Positions 19,384 through 27,659 of a stretch of DNA of 64,000 nt are shown in pieces. The translations under genes were made by a program, and so were the position numbers. Below the pieces are notes generated by a model, which worked only from the letters and a program-made list of their open reading frames with translations, did no database searches and was not told the DNA's origin. Location: positions 1-64,000 of the forward strand of contig NZ_RBZY01000009.1 of assembly GCF_004022425.1 (NCBI RefSeq), written 5' to 3'. This DNA comes from Microbacterium enclense (GTDB lineage Bacteria > Actinomycetota > Actinomycetes > Actinomycetales > Microbacteriaceae). Position 1 is the first letter of the stretch. The number at the start of each line of letters is the position of its first letter.

Positions 19384-20301
19384 TTGGCTGAACACACCGA
19401 TCCCGTCGCGGGCCTGCCCGAGGTCCCCGCAACGGGTCAGACTCGAAAGAGCGCGCGCGCCGCGGTCACCCGACCCGCTCGCCGCCCCTCACGCATCCCC
19501 GCCGTCGCATCGTCCGCCGCGGCCCGTCCCGCTCCCCGCGGGTCGTCGTTCCGACGCGGCGCGAAGCCGTTGCGCAGTGCGGTGATCCTGTCGATGGTCG
19601 CGGGCCTCGTCGCGACGGTCGCGATCCCGGCGTACGCGGCGTCTCTGCCGGCGGCCGAGACGATGACGCTGCAGGAGATGTCGGCTCCCGACAACCAGTC
19701 GCTCGTCGTCGCCTCCAACGCGAACGCCGAGACCCTCGACCGCAGCAGCTACTCGGCCACCACCGCCGAGGAGATCCAGAAGAAGAAGGATCAGGAAGCC
19801 GCTGCCGCCGCCGCTGCCGAGCGTGCGCGTCAGCTCGCCGCCAGCGTGAGCGCGAGCGCGAACGTCGCGGTGTCCCCGGTCGACCTCAACATGACCGCGC
19901 CCGGTTCCGGCGAGGTGCGGTGGCCGCTGACCAACTACATCCTCGGTCGCGGCCTGTGGGACTCGGGCTACCACCAGGGCGTCGACCTCCTCGCGCCGCA
20001 GGGGCAGCCGATCTTCGCCGCCGCCGCCGGCGTCGTGAGCGTCTCGTCCGAGAGCTTCGGCGGCTACGGCGTGGGCGTCATGATCGAGCACGTCATCAAC
20101 GGCCAGAAGGTCCGCACCACGTACGGGCACATGACCTATGGCACGCGGCAGGTCCAGGCCGGTCAGACCGTCGCCGCGGGTCAGCTGATCGGGCTCGTCG
20201 GCTCGACCGGCAGCTCGACCGCCAACCACCTGCACTTCGAGGTGCACATCAACAACTCCGTGGTCGACCCCTACGCCTGGCTTCAGCAGAACGCGGGCTG
20301 A
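19384..20301 (+). CDS. M23 family metallopeptidase
   Basis: This cell-wall endopeptidase homologue has 305 residues. TTG 19384 was chosen because GGAGGA ends three bases before it; the ATG/GTG-started longer frame has no ribosome site. A basic cytoplasmic or signal region is followed by a hydrophobic helix (about 65-86, ending AYAAS), a coiled-coil-like Glu/Lys/Ala stretch with EEIQKKKDQE, and the peptidase domain. Zinc and catalytic residues are present: YHQGVDLLAPQG and the HLHFEVH motif. It probably acts at the cell envelope in peptidoglycan remodelling. The long structured leader and its own promoter suggest it is controlled separately. Confidence 0.92.
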   Translation: MAEHTDPVAGLPEVPATGQTRKSARAAVTRPARRPSRIPAVASSAAARPAPRGSSFRRGAKPLRSAVILSMVAGLVATVAIPAYAASLPAAETMTLQEMSAPDNQSLVVASNANAETLDRSSYSATTAEEIQKKKDQEAAAAAAAERARQLAASVSASANVAVSPVDLNMTAPGSGEVRWPLTNYILGRGLWDSGYHQGVDLLAPQGQPIFAAAAGVVSVSSESFGGYGVGVMIEHVINGQKVRTTYGHMTYGTRQVQAGQTVAAGQLIGLVGSTGSSTANHLHFEVHINNSVVDPYAWLQQNAG

Positions 20302-20314
20302 TCGCATCCGCTCG

Positions 20315-20354
20315 GACGGCGTGCCGGTGACGTTCGTTCTCCGACACGCCGTCT
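20315..20354 (+). terminator. hairpin after the M23 gene
   Basis: GACGGCGTG and CACGCCGTC form a nine-pair stem with a long loop. No strong T tract follows. Confidence 0.45.
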
Positions 20355-20397
20355 GTCGTTTCCCTGTGCAGCCGACCCCGGGCGTGTCGTCGTGGGT

Positions 20398-20403
20398 TAG
20401 CCT
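20398..20403 (+). promoter_or_regulatory. -10 box of the leader-ORF transcript
   Basis: TAGCCT, preceded by GT. A transcript starting near 20410 would run about 155 bases to the terminator at 20565. The -35 is weak. Confidence 0.4.
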
Positions 20404-20437
20404 GTTCGCGACGTTCGGAGAACCGAAGGGAACGCTG

Positions 20438-20551
20438 ATGGACACCATGCCTCGCATCCGCACCATGGATGCGCTCGGGCTGCTCGTCCTTCGGCATCGT
20501 GTGAGCGGATGCCGCGGTCTCGCCGCGAATTCTGAGGCGCTGTCTGTATAG
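20438..20551 (+). CDS. 37-residue leader-peptide candidate
   Basis: This short ORF has AAGGG seven bases before its ATG and begins MDTMPRIRTMDALG, then GLLVLRHRVSG. Its TAG stop lies inside the intrinsic terminator at 20535-20565. Within the ORF, GCATCCGC (20454-20461) and GCGGATGC (20505-20512) are perfect complements, so the RNA has alternative folds. This is the layout of a translation-dependent attenuator for the HNH gene 75 bases downstream, or of an independent small mRNA. I do not recognise the peptide, and it has no run of a single amino acid that would name a ligand. Confidence 0.45.
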   Translation: MDTMPRIRTMDALGLLVLRHRVSGCRGLAANSEALSV

Positions 20552-20565
20552 ACGGCGCCTTTTTT
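20535..20565 (+). terminator. intrinsic terminator overlapping the leader-ORF stop
   Basis: AGGCGCTGTCT and AGACGGCGCCT pair fully (one G-U) around a GTAT loop, followed by six T. It is the most canonical terminator in the window. Confidence 0.9.
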
Positions 20566-20640
20566 CATGCCCCTGCGTCTCTTCCCTCGTCACGAGTCGA
20601 ACATCCGAGAAGCCGTCTCGGCCATTCGAGAGGAAACGGA

Positions 20641-21138
20641 ATGCGCACACTGGTGCTGAATGCGGGCTACGAGCCGCTCGCCGTCGTGTCGTTCAAGCGA
20701 GCCCTGGTGCTCGTGATGAACGAGAAGGCCACCGTCGTCGAACACGTGGACGGTGATCCGGTCTGGGCGGCGGCAGGGACGTACGATCGCCCCGCGGTGA
20801 TCATCCTCACCCGGTATGTGCGGGTTCCCGGGGCGCGGCGCGTGCCGGTGACCCGCCGGGGGGTGCTGCGTCGCGACGCGCACCGTTGCGGGTACTGCGG
20901 CAAAGCGGCGTCGACGATCGATCACGTGCTTCCCCGCTCGCGCGGTGGGAAGGACACATGGGAGAACCTCGTCGCGTGCTGCCTGCGTTGCAACAACGTC
21001 AAGGGGGATCGCACGCCCCAGGAGATGATGTGGGAGCTGCGGGTGATCCCGGGCCCGCCGCGCGGATCCTCCTGGACGGTGCGCGGGGTCGACAAGTCCG
21101 ACCCGCGGTGGGAGCCGTACCTGGCGCTGGCGGCGTAG
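20641..21138 (+). CDS. HNH endonuclease family protein
   Basis: The 165-residue protein has the HNH nuclease core: RRDAHRCGYCGKAASTIDHV, then LPRSRGGKDTWENLVACC, then LRCNNVKGDRT. The paired CxxC motifs form the structural zinc site, and the His of IDHV and the Asn of the ENL segment are the expected catalytic positions. The N-terminal MRTLVLNAGYEPLAVVSFKR is typical of the widespread stand-alone actinobacterial HNH family, whose biological role is unsettled. The ribosome site is GAGAGG. It lies downstream of the leader ORF and terminator, so its transcription may depend on read-through. Confidence 0.9.
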   Translation: MRTLVLNAGYEPLAVVSFKRALVLVMNEKATVVEHVDGDPVWAAAGTYDRPAVIILTRYVRVPGARRVPVTRRGVLRRDAHRCGYCGKAASTIDHVLPRSRGGKDTWENLVACCLRCNNVKGDRTPQEMMWELRVIPGPPRGSSWTVRGVDKSDPRWEPYLALAA

Positions 21139-21196
21139 AACCGCACGGTTCGCGGTCGGCGGTGCGTGGCATCCCGGTCGGTGGTGTGATGGAGAC

Positions 21197-21754
21197 ATGA
21201 CTCGTGCTCTCTTGGTGATCGACATGCAGCGTGGTTTCGACGACCTCGATTTCTGGGGTCCGACCGCCAACCCGGAGTGCGAGGCCAACGTCGCCGCGCT
21301 CGTGGGCCGGTGGGTGGCCGACGGGGAGCCGGTCGTCGTCGTCCGCCATGACTCCCGATCGGAGGGGTCGCCGCTGCATCCTTCGTCGCCGGGCAACGCC
21401 CTGGTCGACGTGGTCGCGGCGGTCGAGCCGGCGCTCCTCATCACCAAGGACGTCAACTCGGCGTTCTACGGCACTCCCGACCTGCACGCGTGGCTGGGGG
21501 AGCGTGGCATCCGGGAATTGGCGATCTGCGGCATCCAGACGAACATGTGCGTCGAGACCACGGCGCGAATGGGTGGGAACCTCGGCTACGACGTGACGGT
21601 CGTGTGGGATGCCACCCGCACCTTCGATCTGTCGGCCGAGGTCGCGGGGCTGGGAACCGTGACGCGCTCGGCTGCCGAGCTGATGGCCGATACCGCGCTC
21701 GTGCTGCAACAGGGTGGATTCGCCCGGATCGCGCGGACCGTCGACCTCGTGTGA
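21197..21754 (+). CDS. isochorismatase-family cysteine hydrolase
   Basis: The 185-residue protein matches the nicotinamidase/isochorismatase-like family. The catalytic triad is visible: Asp in LLVIDMQRGF, Lys in LITKDVNSAF, and the nucleophile Cys in GIQTNMCVETTARMG, with the cis-peptide region before it. The fold is a Rossmann-like amidohydrolase; the substrate (an amide or enol ether) cannot be told from sequence. It stands alone between the HNH gene and the SOS operon. The ATG has GGAG very close, so the exact initiation mode is unclear. Confidence 0.9.
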   Translation: MTRALLVIDMQRGFDDLDFWGPTANPECEANVAALVGRWVADGEPVVVVRHDSRSEGSPLHPSSPGNALVDVVAAVEPALLITKDVNSAFYGTPDLHAWLGERGIRELAICGIQTNMCVETTARMGGNLGYDVTVVWDATRTFDLSAEVAGLGTVTRSAAELMADTALVLQQGGFARIARTVDLV

Positions 21755-21804
21755 GGCCCCCGGGGGCGATGTCGGAGGGTGATCGTATCTTCGAACCACA
21801 GGGA

Positions 21805-21833
21805 TTGAGAGTGTAGAACACATGTTCTAACCT
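21805..21833 (+). promoter_or_regulatory. imuA' promoter
   Basis: TTGAGA (21805-21810), 17 bases, TAACCT (21828-21833). The GTG at 21840 follows the -10 by six bases, so transcript and reading frame should start together. Confidence 0.7.
21814..21829 (+). promoter_or_regulatory. LexA (SOS) box
   Basis: TAGAAC ACAT GTTCTA is a perfect palindrome matching the actinobacterial and Bacillus-type LexA site GAAC-N4-GTTC. It fills the promoter spacer and overlaps the first bases of the -10, so bound LexA would occlude RNA polymerase until DNA damage. Confidence 0.9.
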
Positions 21834-21839
21834 GTGGGA

Positions 21840-22568
21840 GTGAGGGCGATCGTGCGAGACCAGGCGGAGGCCGTTCCGGACATCCACGCGCTCCGCGATC
21901 GTCTCGAGCGGATGCAGGGGCGTCGCATGGACGCACCGGTGTTGCCGACGCACCCCGCCTTCACCTCGCTCCTCCCCGGCGGCGGTCTACGGTCGGGATC
22001 GGCGTACGCGATCGCCCGGTCCATGTCGCTGCTGCTGGCTCTCATGGCCCGCCCGTCTCAGGATGGGGCATGGTGCGGGGTCGTCGGCATGCCCGAGCTC
22101 GGCGCCGAAGCCGCCGAGAAGTACGGTCTCGACCTCGACCGGCTGGTCTTCATCCCCGATCCCGGGCCCCGCTGGCTGGCGGTGACGGCGACGATCGCCG
22201 AAGTGCTGCCTGTCGTGGCTGTGCGACCACCGGCGGGAGCGAACACCGCGCGCGGGGGTACCGAAGCGACCCGGCTCGCGGCGCGGCTCCGCGATCGCGG
22301 CTCGGTTCTGCTGGTGCAGGGCCCCTGGCCGCAGGCCGAGGCGGTGATCGACGTCGCCGACCCGCGGTGGGCGGGTCTCGGATACGGTCACGGGTATCTG
22401 GCCGGGCGCGAGCTCACGGTGTCGGTCAGCAGCAAGCGCACCCCCACGGCGCGTCGAGCCCGCATGCTGCTCCCCGCGGCCGACGGGTCGATCGAGTTGC
22501 TCGGTGCGCCCACCGAGAGGCTCGTCCCGCGCGAAGGGACGCCGTACCGGCAGAGGGCGGCCGGATGA
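21840..22568 (+). CDS. imuA': mutasome accessory protein ImuA'
   Basis: This 242-residue protein is the actinobacterial ImuA' type, distantly RecA-like, needed with ImuB and DnaE2 for damage-induced mutagenesis. HPAFTSLLPGGGLRSGSAYAIARS resembles the RecA-fold entry, but there is no Walker A GKT. Its identity rests mainly on position before imuB and dnaE2. The frame is open from GTG 21834, but the promoter places the transcript start at about 21840, so the GTG there is preferred; a GTG at 21852 is also possible. Its stop overlaps the imuB start (ATGATG). Confidence 0.85.
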   Translation: MRAIVRDQAEAVPDIHALRDRLERMQGRRMDAPVLPTHPAFTSLLPGGGLRSGSAYAIARSMSLLLALMARPSQDGAWCGVVGMPELGAEAAEKYGLDLDRLVFIPDPGPRWLAVTATIAEVLPVVAVRPPAGANTARGGTEATRLAARLRDRGSVLLVQGPWPQAEAVIDVADPRWAGLGYGHGYLAGRELTVSVSSKRTPTARRARMLLPAADGSIELLGAPTERLVPREGTPYRQRAAG

Positions 22569-24112
22569 TGGGCGAACCCACGCGCAGCCTCATGCTGTGG
22601 CTTCCCGACTGGCCGGTGCTGGCGTATCGCCGCGAGGCCGCGCGCCCACCGCGGGCCGACGCGCCTGTGGCGGTGTTCGAGAACAACACCGTCGTGGCCT
22701 GCTCTGCCGCGGCACGCGCCCAGGGTGTGCGCAGAGGTCAGCGGCGTCGTGACGCGCAGGCGCTGTGCCCGTCCGTCATCGTCGTCGCTGCCGATCCCGT
22801 GCGCGATGCGCGCGTCTTCGCGCCGGTCGTGGCGGTGGTGGAAGAACGGGCCCCGGGGGTGCAGATCGTCCGCCCCGGACTCTGTGCCCTTCGGGCGCGT
22901 GGGCCCGCGCGGTACTACGGCGGCGAAGAGGACGCGGCGCGCATGCTCGTGCGGCTCCTTGCGGACAAGGGCTTCGCCGACGCCCGCGCGAGCGTCGCCG
23001 ACGGCGTCTTCACCGCCGAGCACGCCGCCCGCGTCACCCGTGCCGACGACCCTGTGCGGGTGGTGCCCGGGGGGCAGTCCGCCGCGTTCCTCGCCCCGCT
23101 TCCGGTCACCACGCTCGACGACTCCGACCTCGCGAGTCTGCTGGCCCGTCTCGGGGTGCACACGCTGGGTGAGTTCGCCGCGATGCCGGTCGAGCGCGTC
23201 CGCGAGCGCTTCGCCGAGCGCGGGGCCCGGCTGCACGCTCTGGCATCCGGTCGCGACTCCCAGCCGGTGCAGCCCCGCACGCCCCCGCCCGAGCTGCGCC
23301 GCGAGGTCGCTTTCGAGCCGCCGCTCGAGCTCGCCGACCAGATCGCCTTCGGCATGCGCATCGCCGCCGAGGAGTTCATCGCGCGCCTGGGAGAGCAGAA
23401 CCTGGTGTGCACCGAGCTGCGCGTGGTGCTCTCGGGCGAACGCGGAGAGCGCAGCGAACGCGTGTGGCTGCACCCCGGGTCGTTCGACGCGGGCGCCGTG
23501 GTCGACCGCGTGCGGTGGCAGCTGGCTGAGGACGGGCGCGGCATCTTCGGCAGCGGGGTCGCCGGGGTGACCATCGAACCCGAGGCGGTCGATGACGCCG
23601 CGCATCACGCCAAGGGGCTCTTCGGTGCCGGCCCCGACGAGAGAGTGCATCACGCGCTCTCTCGTGTGCAGGCCATGCTCGGCCATCGCGCCGTCGTCAC
23701 CCCGGTCGTGGGCGGCGGGCGGTGGCTGGCCGAGCGGCAGGTGCTGGTGCCGTGGGGAGATCGGGCTGTCACGGCGAAAGACCGAGCCCGGCCATGGCCG
23801 GGAAGCCTCCCCGACCCGCTGCCGGCGACGGTGTATCCCGAGCCGCGGCTGGTGGAGGTCACCGACATCGCGGGGGCGTCGGTGACGGTGGGGGAGCGCG
23901 ATGCGCTGAGCGCCCCGCCGGCGATCCTCGAGGCCGGGGGGCGGCGGGTGCGGATCAGCGAATGGGCAGGTCCCTGGCCGATCAGCGAACGGGGGTGGGA
24001 TCCGCTGCGACGGCGCAGCGCCCACCGCTTCCAGGTGGTCGACGCCGACGGCGGTGCGTGGTTGCTCGTCGTCGAAGAGGGGGAGTGGCGAGCGGAGGGG
24101 CGTTATGACTGA
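22565..24112 (+). CDS. imuB: ImuB, Y-family polymerase-like mutasome adaptor
   Basis: The 515-residue protein has the Y-family DNA polymerase fold but lacks the catalytic acidic residues: the first motif reads LMLWLPDWPVLAYRRE in place of the usual Asp-x-Asp, and no SIDE motif follows at the palm. This is the known ImuB state, in which it recruits DnaE2 to the beta clamp rather than polymerising. The little-finger region and a C-terminal extension (from about 400) that binds partners are present. It overlaps imuA' and is followed by dnaE2 after 48 bases, giving one SOS operon. Confidence 0.92.
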   Translation: MMGEPTRSLMLWLPDWPVLAYRREAARPPRADAPVAVFENNTVVACSAAARAQGVRRGQRRRDAQALCPSVIVVAADPVRDARVFAPVVAVVEERAPGVQIVRPGLCALRARGPARYYGGEEDAARMLVRLLADKGFADARASVADGVFTAEHAARVTRADDPVRVVPGGQSAAFLAPLPVTTLDDSDLASLLARLGVHTLGEFAAMPVERVRERFAERGARLHALASGRDSQPVQPRTPPPELRREVAFEPPLELADQIAFGMRIAAEEFIARLGEQNLVCTELRVVLSGERGERSERVWLHPGSFDAGAVVDRVRWQLAEDGRGIFGSGVAGVTIEPEAVDDAAHHAKGLFGAGPDERVHHALSRVQAMLGHRAVVTPVVGGGRWLAERQVLVPWGDRAVTAKDRARPWPGSLPDPLPATVYPEPRLVEVTDIAGASVTVGERDALSAPPAILEAGGRRVRISEWAGPWPISERGWDPLRRRSAHRFQVVDADGGAWLLVVEEGEWRAEGRYD

Positions 24113-24160
24113 CGGGCGCCCGGCCTCGACTCCCGCGACGCGGCGGATGGGGGAGCGCTG

Positions 24161-27100
24161 ATGGGCTTCCACAACCCGCCGGTGAAGTGGTCGGAACTCG
24201 AACGGGCGCTGAGCGATACGCGCAGGCCTGTCTCCGCTCCGGCGAACGGTGACGGCGGCGACAGCCCCGCCTGGTCGCACAAACGCGGACCCTACGTTCC
24301 TCCCACGATCGCGCGTCCCGCCGACGCTGTCCCGTACGCCGAGCTGCACGCCCATTCCTCGTACTCCTTCCTCGACGGGGCCTCCTCGCCCGAAGAGCTC
24401 GTCGAAGAGGCCGAGAAGCTGGGCCTTCACGCGCTCGCCCTCACCGACCACGACGGGTTCTACGGCATCGTCCGGTTCGCTGAGGCGGCCGAGGCCCGCG
24501 CCGTGCGCACCGTCTTCGGCGCCGAACTCTCGCTCGGGCTCCCGGGGCCGCAGAACGGTCAGCCCGATCCCGCCGGCTCCCACCTGCTCGTGCTCGCCCG
24601 CGGCGAAGAGGGGTACCACCGGCTCGCCGCTGCGATCACCCACGCCCAGCTCGCGGGTGGCGAGAAGGGGCGACCGGTCTACGATCTCGCCGACCTGGCC
24701 GAGCGCGCCGGTGGTCGCACCGATCCGCAGTGGGCGGTGCTCACGGGATGCCGGAAGGGGGCGGTGCGTCAGGCTCTGGCATCCGAGGGTCCGGCGGGAG
24801 CCGCTCGCGCGCTCGACCGCCTGGTCGATCTGTTCGGACCCGAGTCCGTGCAGGTGGAGCTCATCGACCACGGGAGTCCGTTGGACTCGGCCCACAACGA
24901 CCTGCTCGCTTCTCTCGCCGCCGAGCGGAGCCTTCCCGTGCTCGCCACGAACAACGTCCACTACGCGGCGCCGAAGAAGGAGTTGCTGGCCGCGGCCGTC
25001 GCCGCGGTCCGCGCGAACCGCAGCCTCGATGAGCTCGACGGCTGGCTCCCCGCGCACGCCGGCGCCCACCTGCGCTCGGGGGCCGAGATGGCAGCGCGGT
25101 TCGCCCGGTATCCGGGCGCGGTCGCGCGGACCGTCTCGCTGGCCGACGAGCTCGCGTTCCCGTTGCGCCGGGCCAAGCCCGCGCTTCCGAAGCAGACCGT
25201 TCCCGAGGGGCATACGCCGATGTCGTGGCTCCGGCACCTGGTGTGGGAGGCCGTGCCGCGGAAGTATCCGAACCTCTCCGACGACGACCGGCGGCGTATC
25301 GAGCGCGAGCTCGAGGTGATCGAGATGAAGGACTTCCCGGGCTACTTCCTCATCGTCTACGGGATCGTCGCCGAGGCGCGGCGGCGCGGCATCCTGTGCC
25401 AGGGGCGCGGCTCGGCCGCGAACAGCGCCGTCTGCTACCTGCTCAACATCACCGCGGTCGACTCGATCTTCTACCGGCTGCCCTTCGAGCGGTTCCTGTC
25501 GAGCCTGCGCGACGAAGAGCCCGACATCGACGTCGACTTCGACTCCGATCGCCGCGAAGAGATCATCCAGTGGGTGTACGAGACCTATGGCCGCGACCGC
25601 GCGGCGCAGGTCGCGAACGTCATCCAGTACCGCCCCAAGAACGCCGTGCGCGACATAGCCCGCGCCCTGGGGCACTCGCCCGGTCAGCAGGACGCGTGGT
25701 CGAAGCAGGTCGAACGGTGGGGCGCGACGCTCGAGACGGGTGCCGACCACGACATCCCCGACGAGGTCATCGAGTTCGCCTCCGAGCTGTTGAAAGCTCC
25801 GCGGCATCTCGGCATCCACTCCGGCGGCATGGTGCTCACCGATCGTCCCGTGGGCGAGGTCGTGCCGATCGAGCACGCACGGATGGACAAGCGCACCGTG
25901 ATCCAGTGGGACAAGGACGACGCCGCCTGGATGGGGCTGGTGAAGTTCGACCTGCTGGGGCTCGGCATGCTCGCGGCGCTGCAGTACTGCTTCGACCTGA
26001 TCCGGGATGCCACGGGCGAGCGGTGGGAGCTGTCCACCCTGCCCAAGGAAGAGAAGGCGGTGTACGACATGCTCTGCCGCGCCGACTCGATCGGCGTGTT
26101 CCAGGTGGAGTCGCGCGCCCAGATGGGACTCCTGCCGCGCCTGCAGCCCCGGCGCTTCTACGACCTCGTGGTGCAGATCGCGTTGATCCGACCGGGGCCG
26201 ATCCAGGGCGGCGCCGTGCACCCTTTCGTGCGGCGGAAGCTCGGGCAGGAGCCCATCACGTACGTGCACGAGCGGCTGCGGCCCGTGCTCGAGCGCACGA
26301 TGGGCGTGCCGGTGTTCCAGGAGCAGCTCATGCAGATGGCCGTCGCGGTGGGCAACTGCACCGCCGAGGACGCCGACCTGCTCCGACGCGCGATGGGATC
26401 GAAGCGCGGGCTCGAGCGCATCGACTCGCTGCGCGAGAAGCTCTACGCCGGCATGGCCGAGAACGGGCTCGTGGGGGCGGTGGCCGACGAGCTGTACGCG
26501 AAGATCCAGGCGTTCGCGAACTTCGGATTCGCCGAGTCGCACTCGCTGTCGTTCGCGCTGCTCGTCTACGCCAGCTCGTGGATCAAGCTCCACTACCCGG
26601 CCGCGTTCCTCGCGGGGTTGCTCCGCGCGCAGCCGATGGGGTTCTACTCGCCCGCAACGCTCACCGCCGATGCTCGTCGACACGGGGTGCGTGTGCGACG
26701 CCCCGACCTCCGGCGCTCGGGCGTCGAGGCCGGGCTCGAGCCGCTCGACGATGAGACCGGGGAGCCGGATGCCGACCGCCGGCGCCCCGCGACCGGGCTC
26801 GACGCGTGCGCGTGCGCCGACCAGCCCCCGACGGGGGACTTCGACCGCTCGGCCCCCGACGAGACCGAGGCCCACCGCCGCGACGGGGCGTTCGCGGTGC
26901 GAATGGGGCTCGCGGGCGTCACCGGCATCGGCGTGAAGGTCGCCGACCGCATCGTCGCGGAGCGCGAGCGCGGGGGCGCCTACCGCGATCTGCGCGACCT
27001 CGTCCGCCGCACCGGTCTCGTGACCGCTCAACTCGAGGCGCTCGCGACGGCCGGGGCGTTCGAGTGCCTCGGGCACTCGCGACGCGAAGCGATCTGGCTG

Positions 27101-27595
27101 TCGGGGTCGGCGGCGCTGGACCGGCCCGAGTTCCTTCCCGACTCCGTGGCGTTCGTGCAGCCGCCGCTGTTCACCGACCCGTCGAGTTACGAGGTACTCG
27201 CCGCCGACCTGTGGGCGACGGGCCTTTCCGCCGACGACCACCCGCTCACCCATTTCCGCTCGGCTCTCGATGCGCGGGGCGTGCTGACCTCGCACGAGCT
27301 GCGCACGGCCGAAAGCGACCGTCGCGTCGAGGTGGCGGGACTCGTCACGCATCGGCAGCGGCCGGCCACGGCATCCGGGATCACGTTCCTCAACCTCGAG
27401 GACGAGCACGGCCTCATGAACATCGTGTGCTCGGTGGGGGTGTGGAACCGGTATCGACGGATCGTGCGGGAGTCGCCCGCGCTCATCGTCCGCGGCATGC
27501 TCGAAAGGTCGGTCGAGGGGGTCACGAACGTCGTCGCGGACGGGTTCACCGATCTGCGCGTGGGGGTGGCGCACGCCTCGCGGGACTTCCGGTGA
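24161..27595 (+). CDS. dnaE2: error-prone DNA polymerase III alpha subunit DnaE2
   Basis: This 1,144-residue C-family polymerase performs translesion synthesis with ImuA' and ImuB. The PHP domain starts YAELHAHSSYSFLDGAS, and the catalytic palm has the three Asp of PDIDVDFDSDRRE. KSGGMVL-type and RPGPIQGGAVHPF segments are typical of DnaE. The C-terminus carries an OB fold (VEVAGLVTHRQRP), while the extended C-terminal tail for tau and beta binding of replicative DnaE1 is missing, as in DnaE2. The ATG has a GGGGGAG ribosome site. SOS control comes from the LexA box before imuA'. Confidence 0.96.
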   Translation: MGFHNPPVKWSELERALSDTRRPVSAPANGDGGDSPAWSHKRGPYVPPTIARPADAVPYAELHAHSSYSFLDGASSPEELVEEAEKLGLHALALTDHDGFYGIVRFAEAAEARAVRTVFGAELSLGLPGPQNGQPDPAGSHLLVLARGEEGYHRLAAAITHAQLAGGEKGRPVYDLADLAERAGGRTDPQWAVLTGCRKGAVRQALASEGPAGAARALDRLVDLFGPESVQVELIDHGSPLDSAHNDLLASLAAERSLPVLATNNVHYAAPKKELLAAAVAAVRANRSLDELDGWLPAHAGAHLRSGAEMAARFARYPGAVARTVSLADELAFPLRRAKPALPKQTVPEGHTPMSWLRHLVWEAVPRKYPNLSDDDRRRIERELEVIEMKDFPGYFLIVYGIVAEARRRGILCQGRGSAANSAVCYLLNITAVDSIFYRLPFERFLSSLRDEEPDIDVDFDSDRREEIIQWVYETYGRDRAAQVANVIQYRPKNAVRDIARALGHSPGQQDAWSKQVERWGATLETGADHDIPDEVIEFASELLKAPRHLGIHSGGMVLTDRPVGEVVPIEHARMDKRTVIQWDKDDAAWMGLVKFDLLGLGMLAALQYCFDLIRDATGERWELSTLPKEEKAVYDMLCRADSIGVFQVESRAQMGLLPRLQPRRFYDLVVQIALIRPGPIQGGAVHPFVRRKLGQEPITYVHERLRPVLERTMGVPVFQEQLMQMAVAVGNCTAEDADLLRRAMGSKRGLERIDSLREKLYAGMAENGLVGAVADELYAKIQAFANFGFAESHSLSFALLVYASSWIKLHYPAAFLAGLLRAQPMGFYSPATLTADARRHGVRVRRPDLRRSGVEAGLEPLDDETGEPDADRRRPATGLDACACADQPPTGDFDRSAPDETEAHRRDGAFAVRMGLAGVTGIGVKVADRIVAERERGGAYRDLRDLVRRTGLVTAQLEALATAGAFECLGHSRREAIWLSGSAALDRPEFLPDSVAFVQPPLFTDPSSYEVLAADLWATGLSADDHPLTHFRSALDARGVLTSHELRTAESDRRVEVAGLVTHRQRPATASGITFLNLEDEHGLMNIVCSVGVWNRYRRIVRESPALIVRGMLERSVEGVTNVVADGFTDLRVGVAHASRDFR

Positions 27596-27659
27596 CGTCG
27601 GTGGCCGTCACTAGACTCGGGGCACACACGTTATGCCGACGCATCACAGGGGGAACGAC

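Noticed and set aside
22388-27574. A 1,728-codon open frame on the minus strand antisense to imuB and dnaE2
   Set aside because: It is a shadow frame produced by high GC at third positions. It is His/Arg/Val-rich without any domain, and the plus strand encodes well-conserved proteins over its full length.
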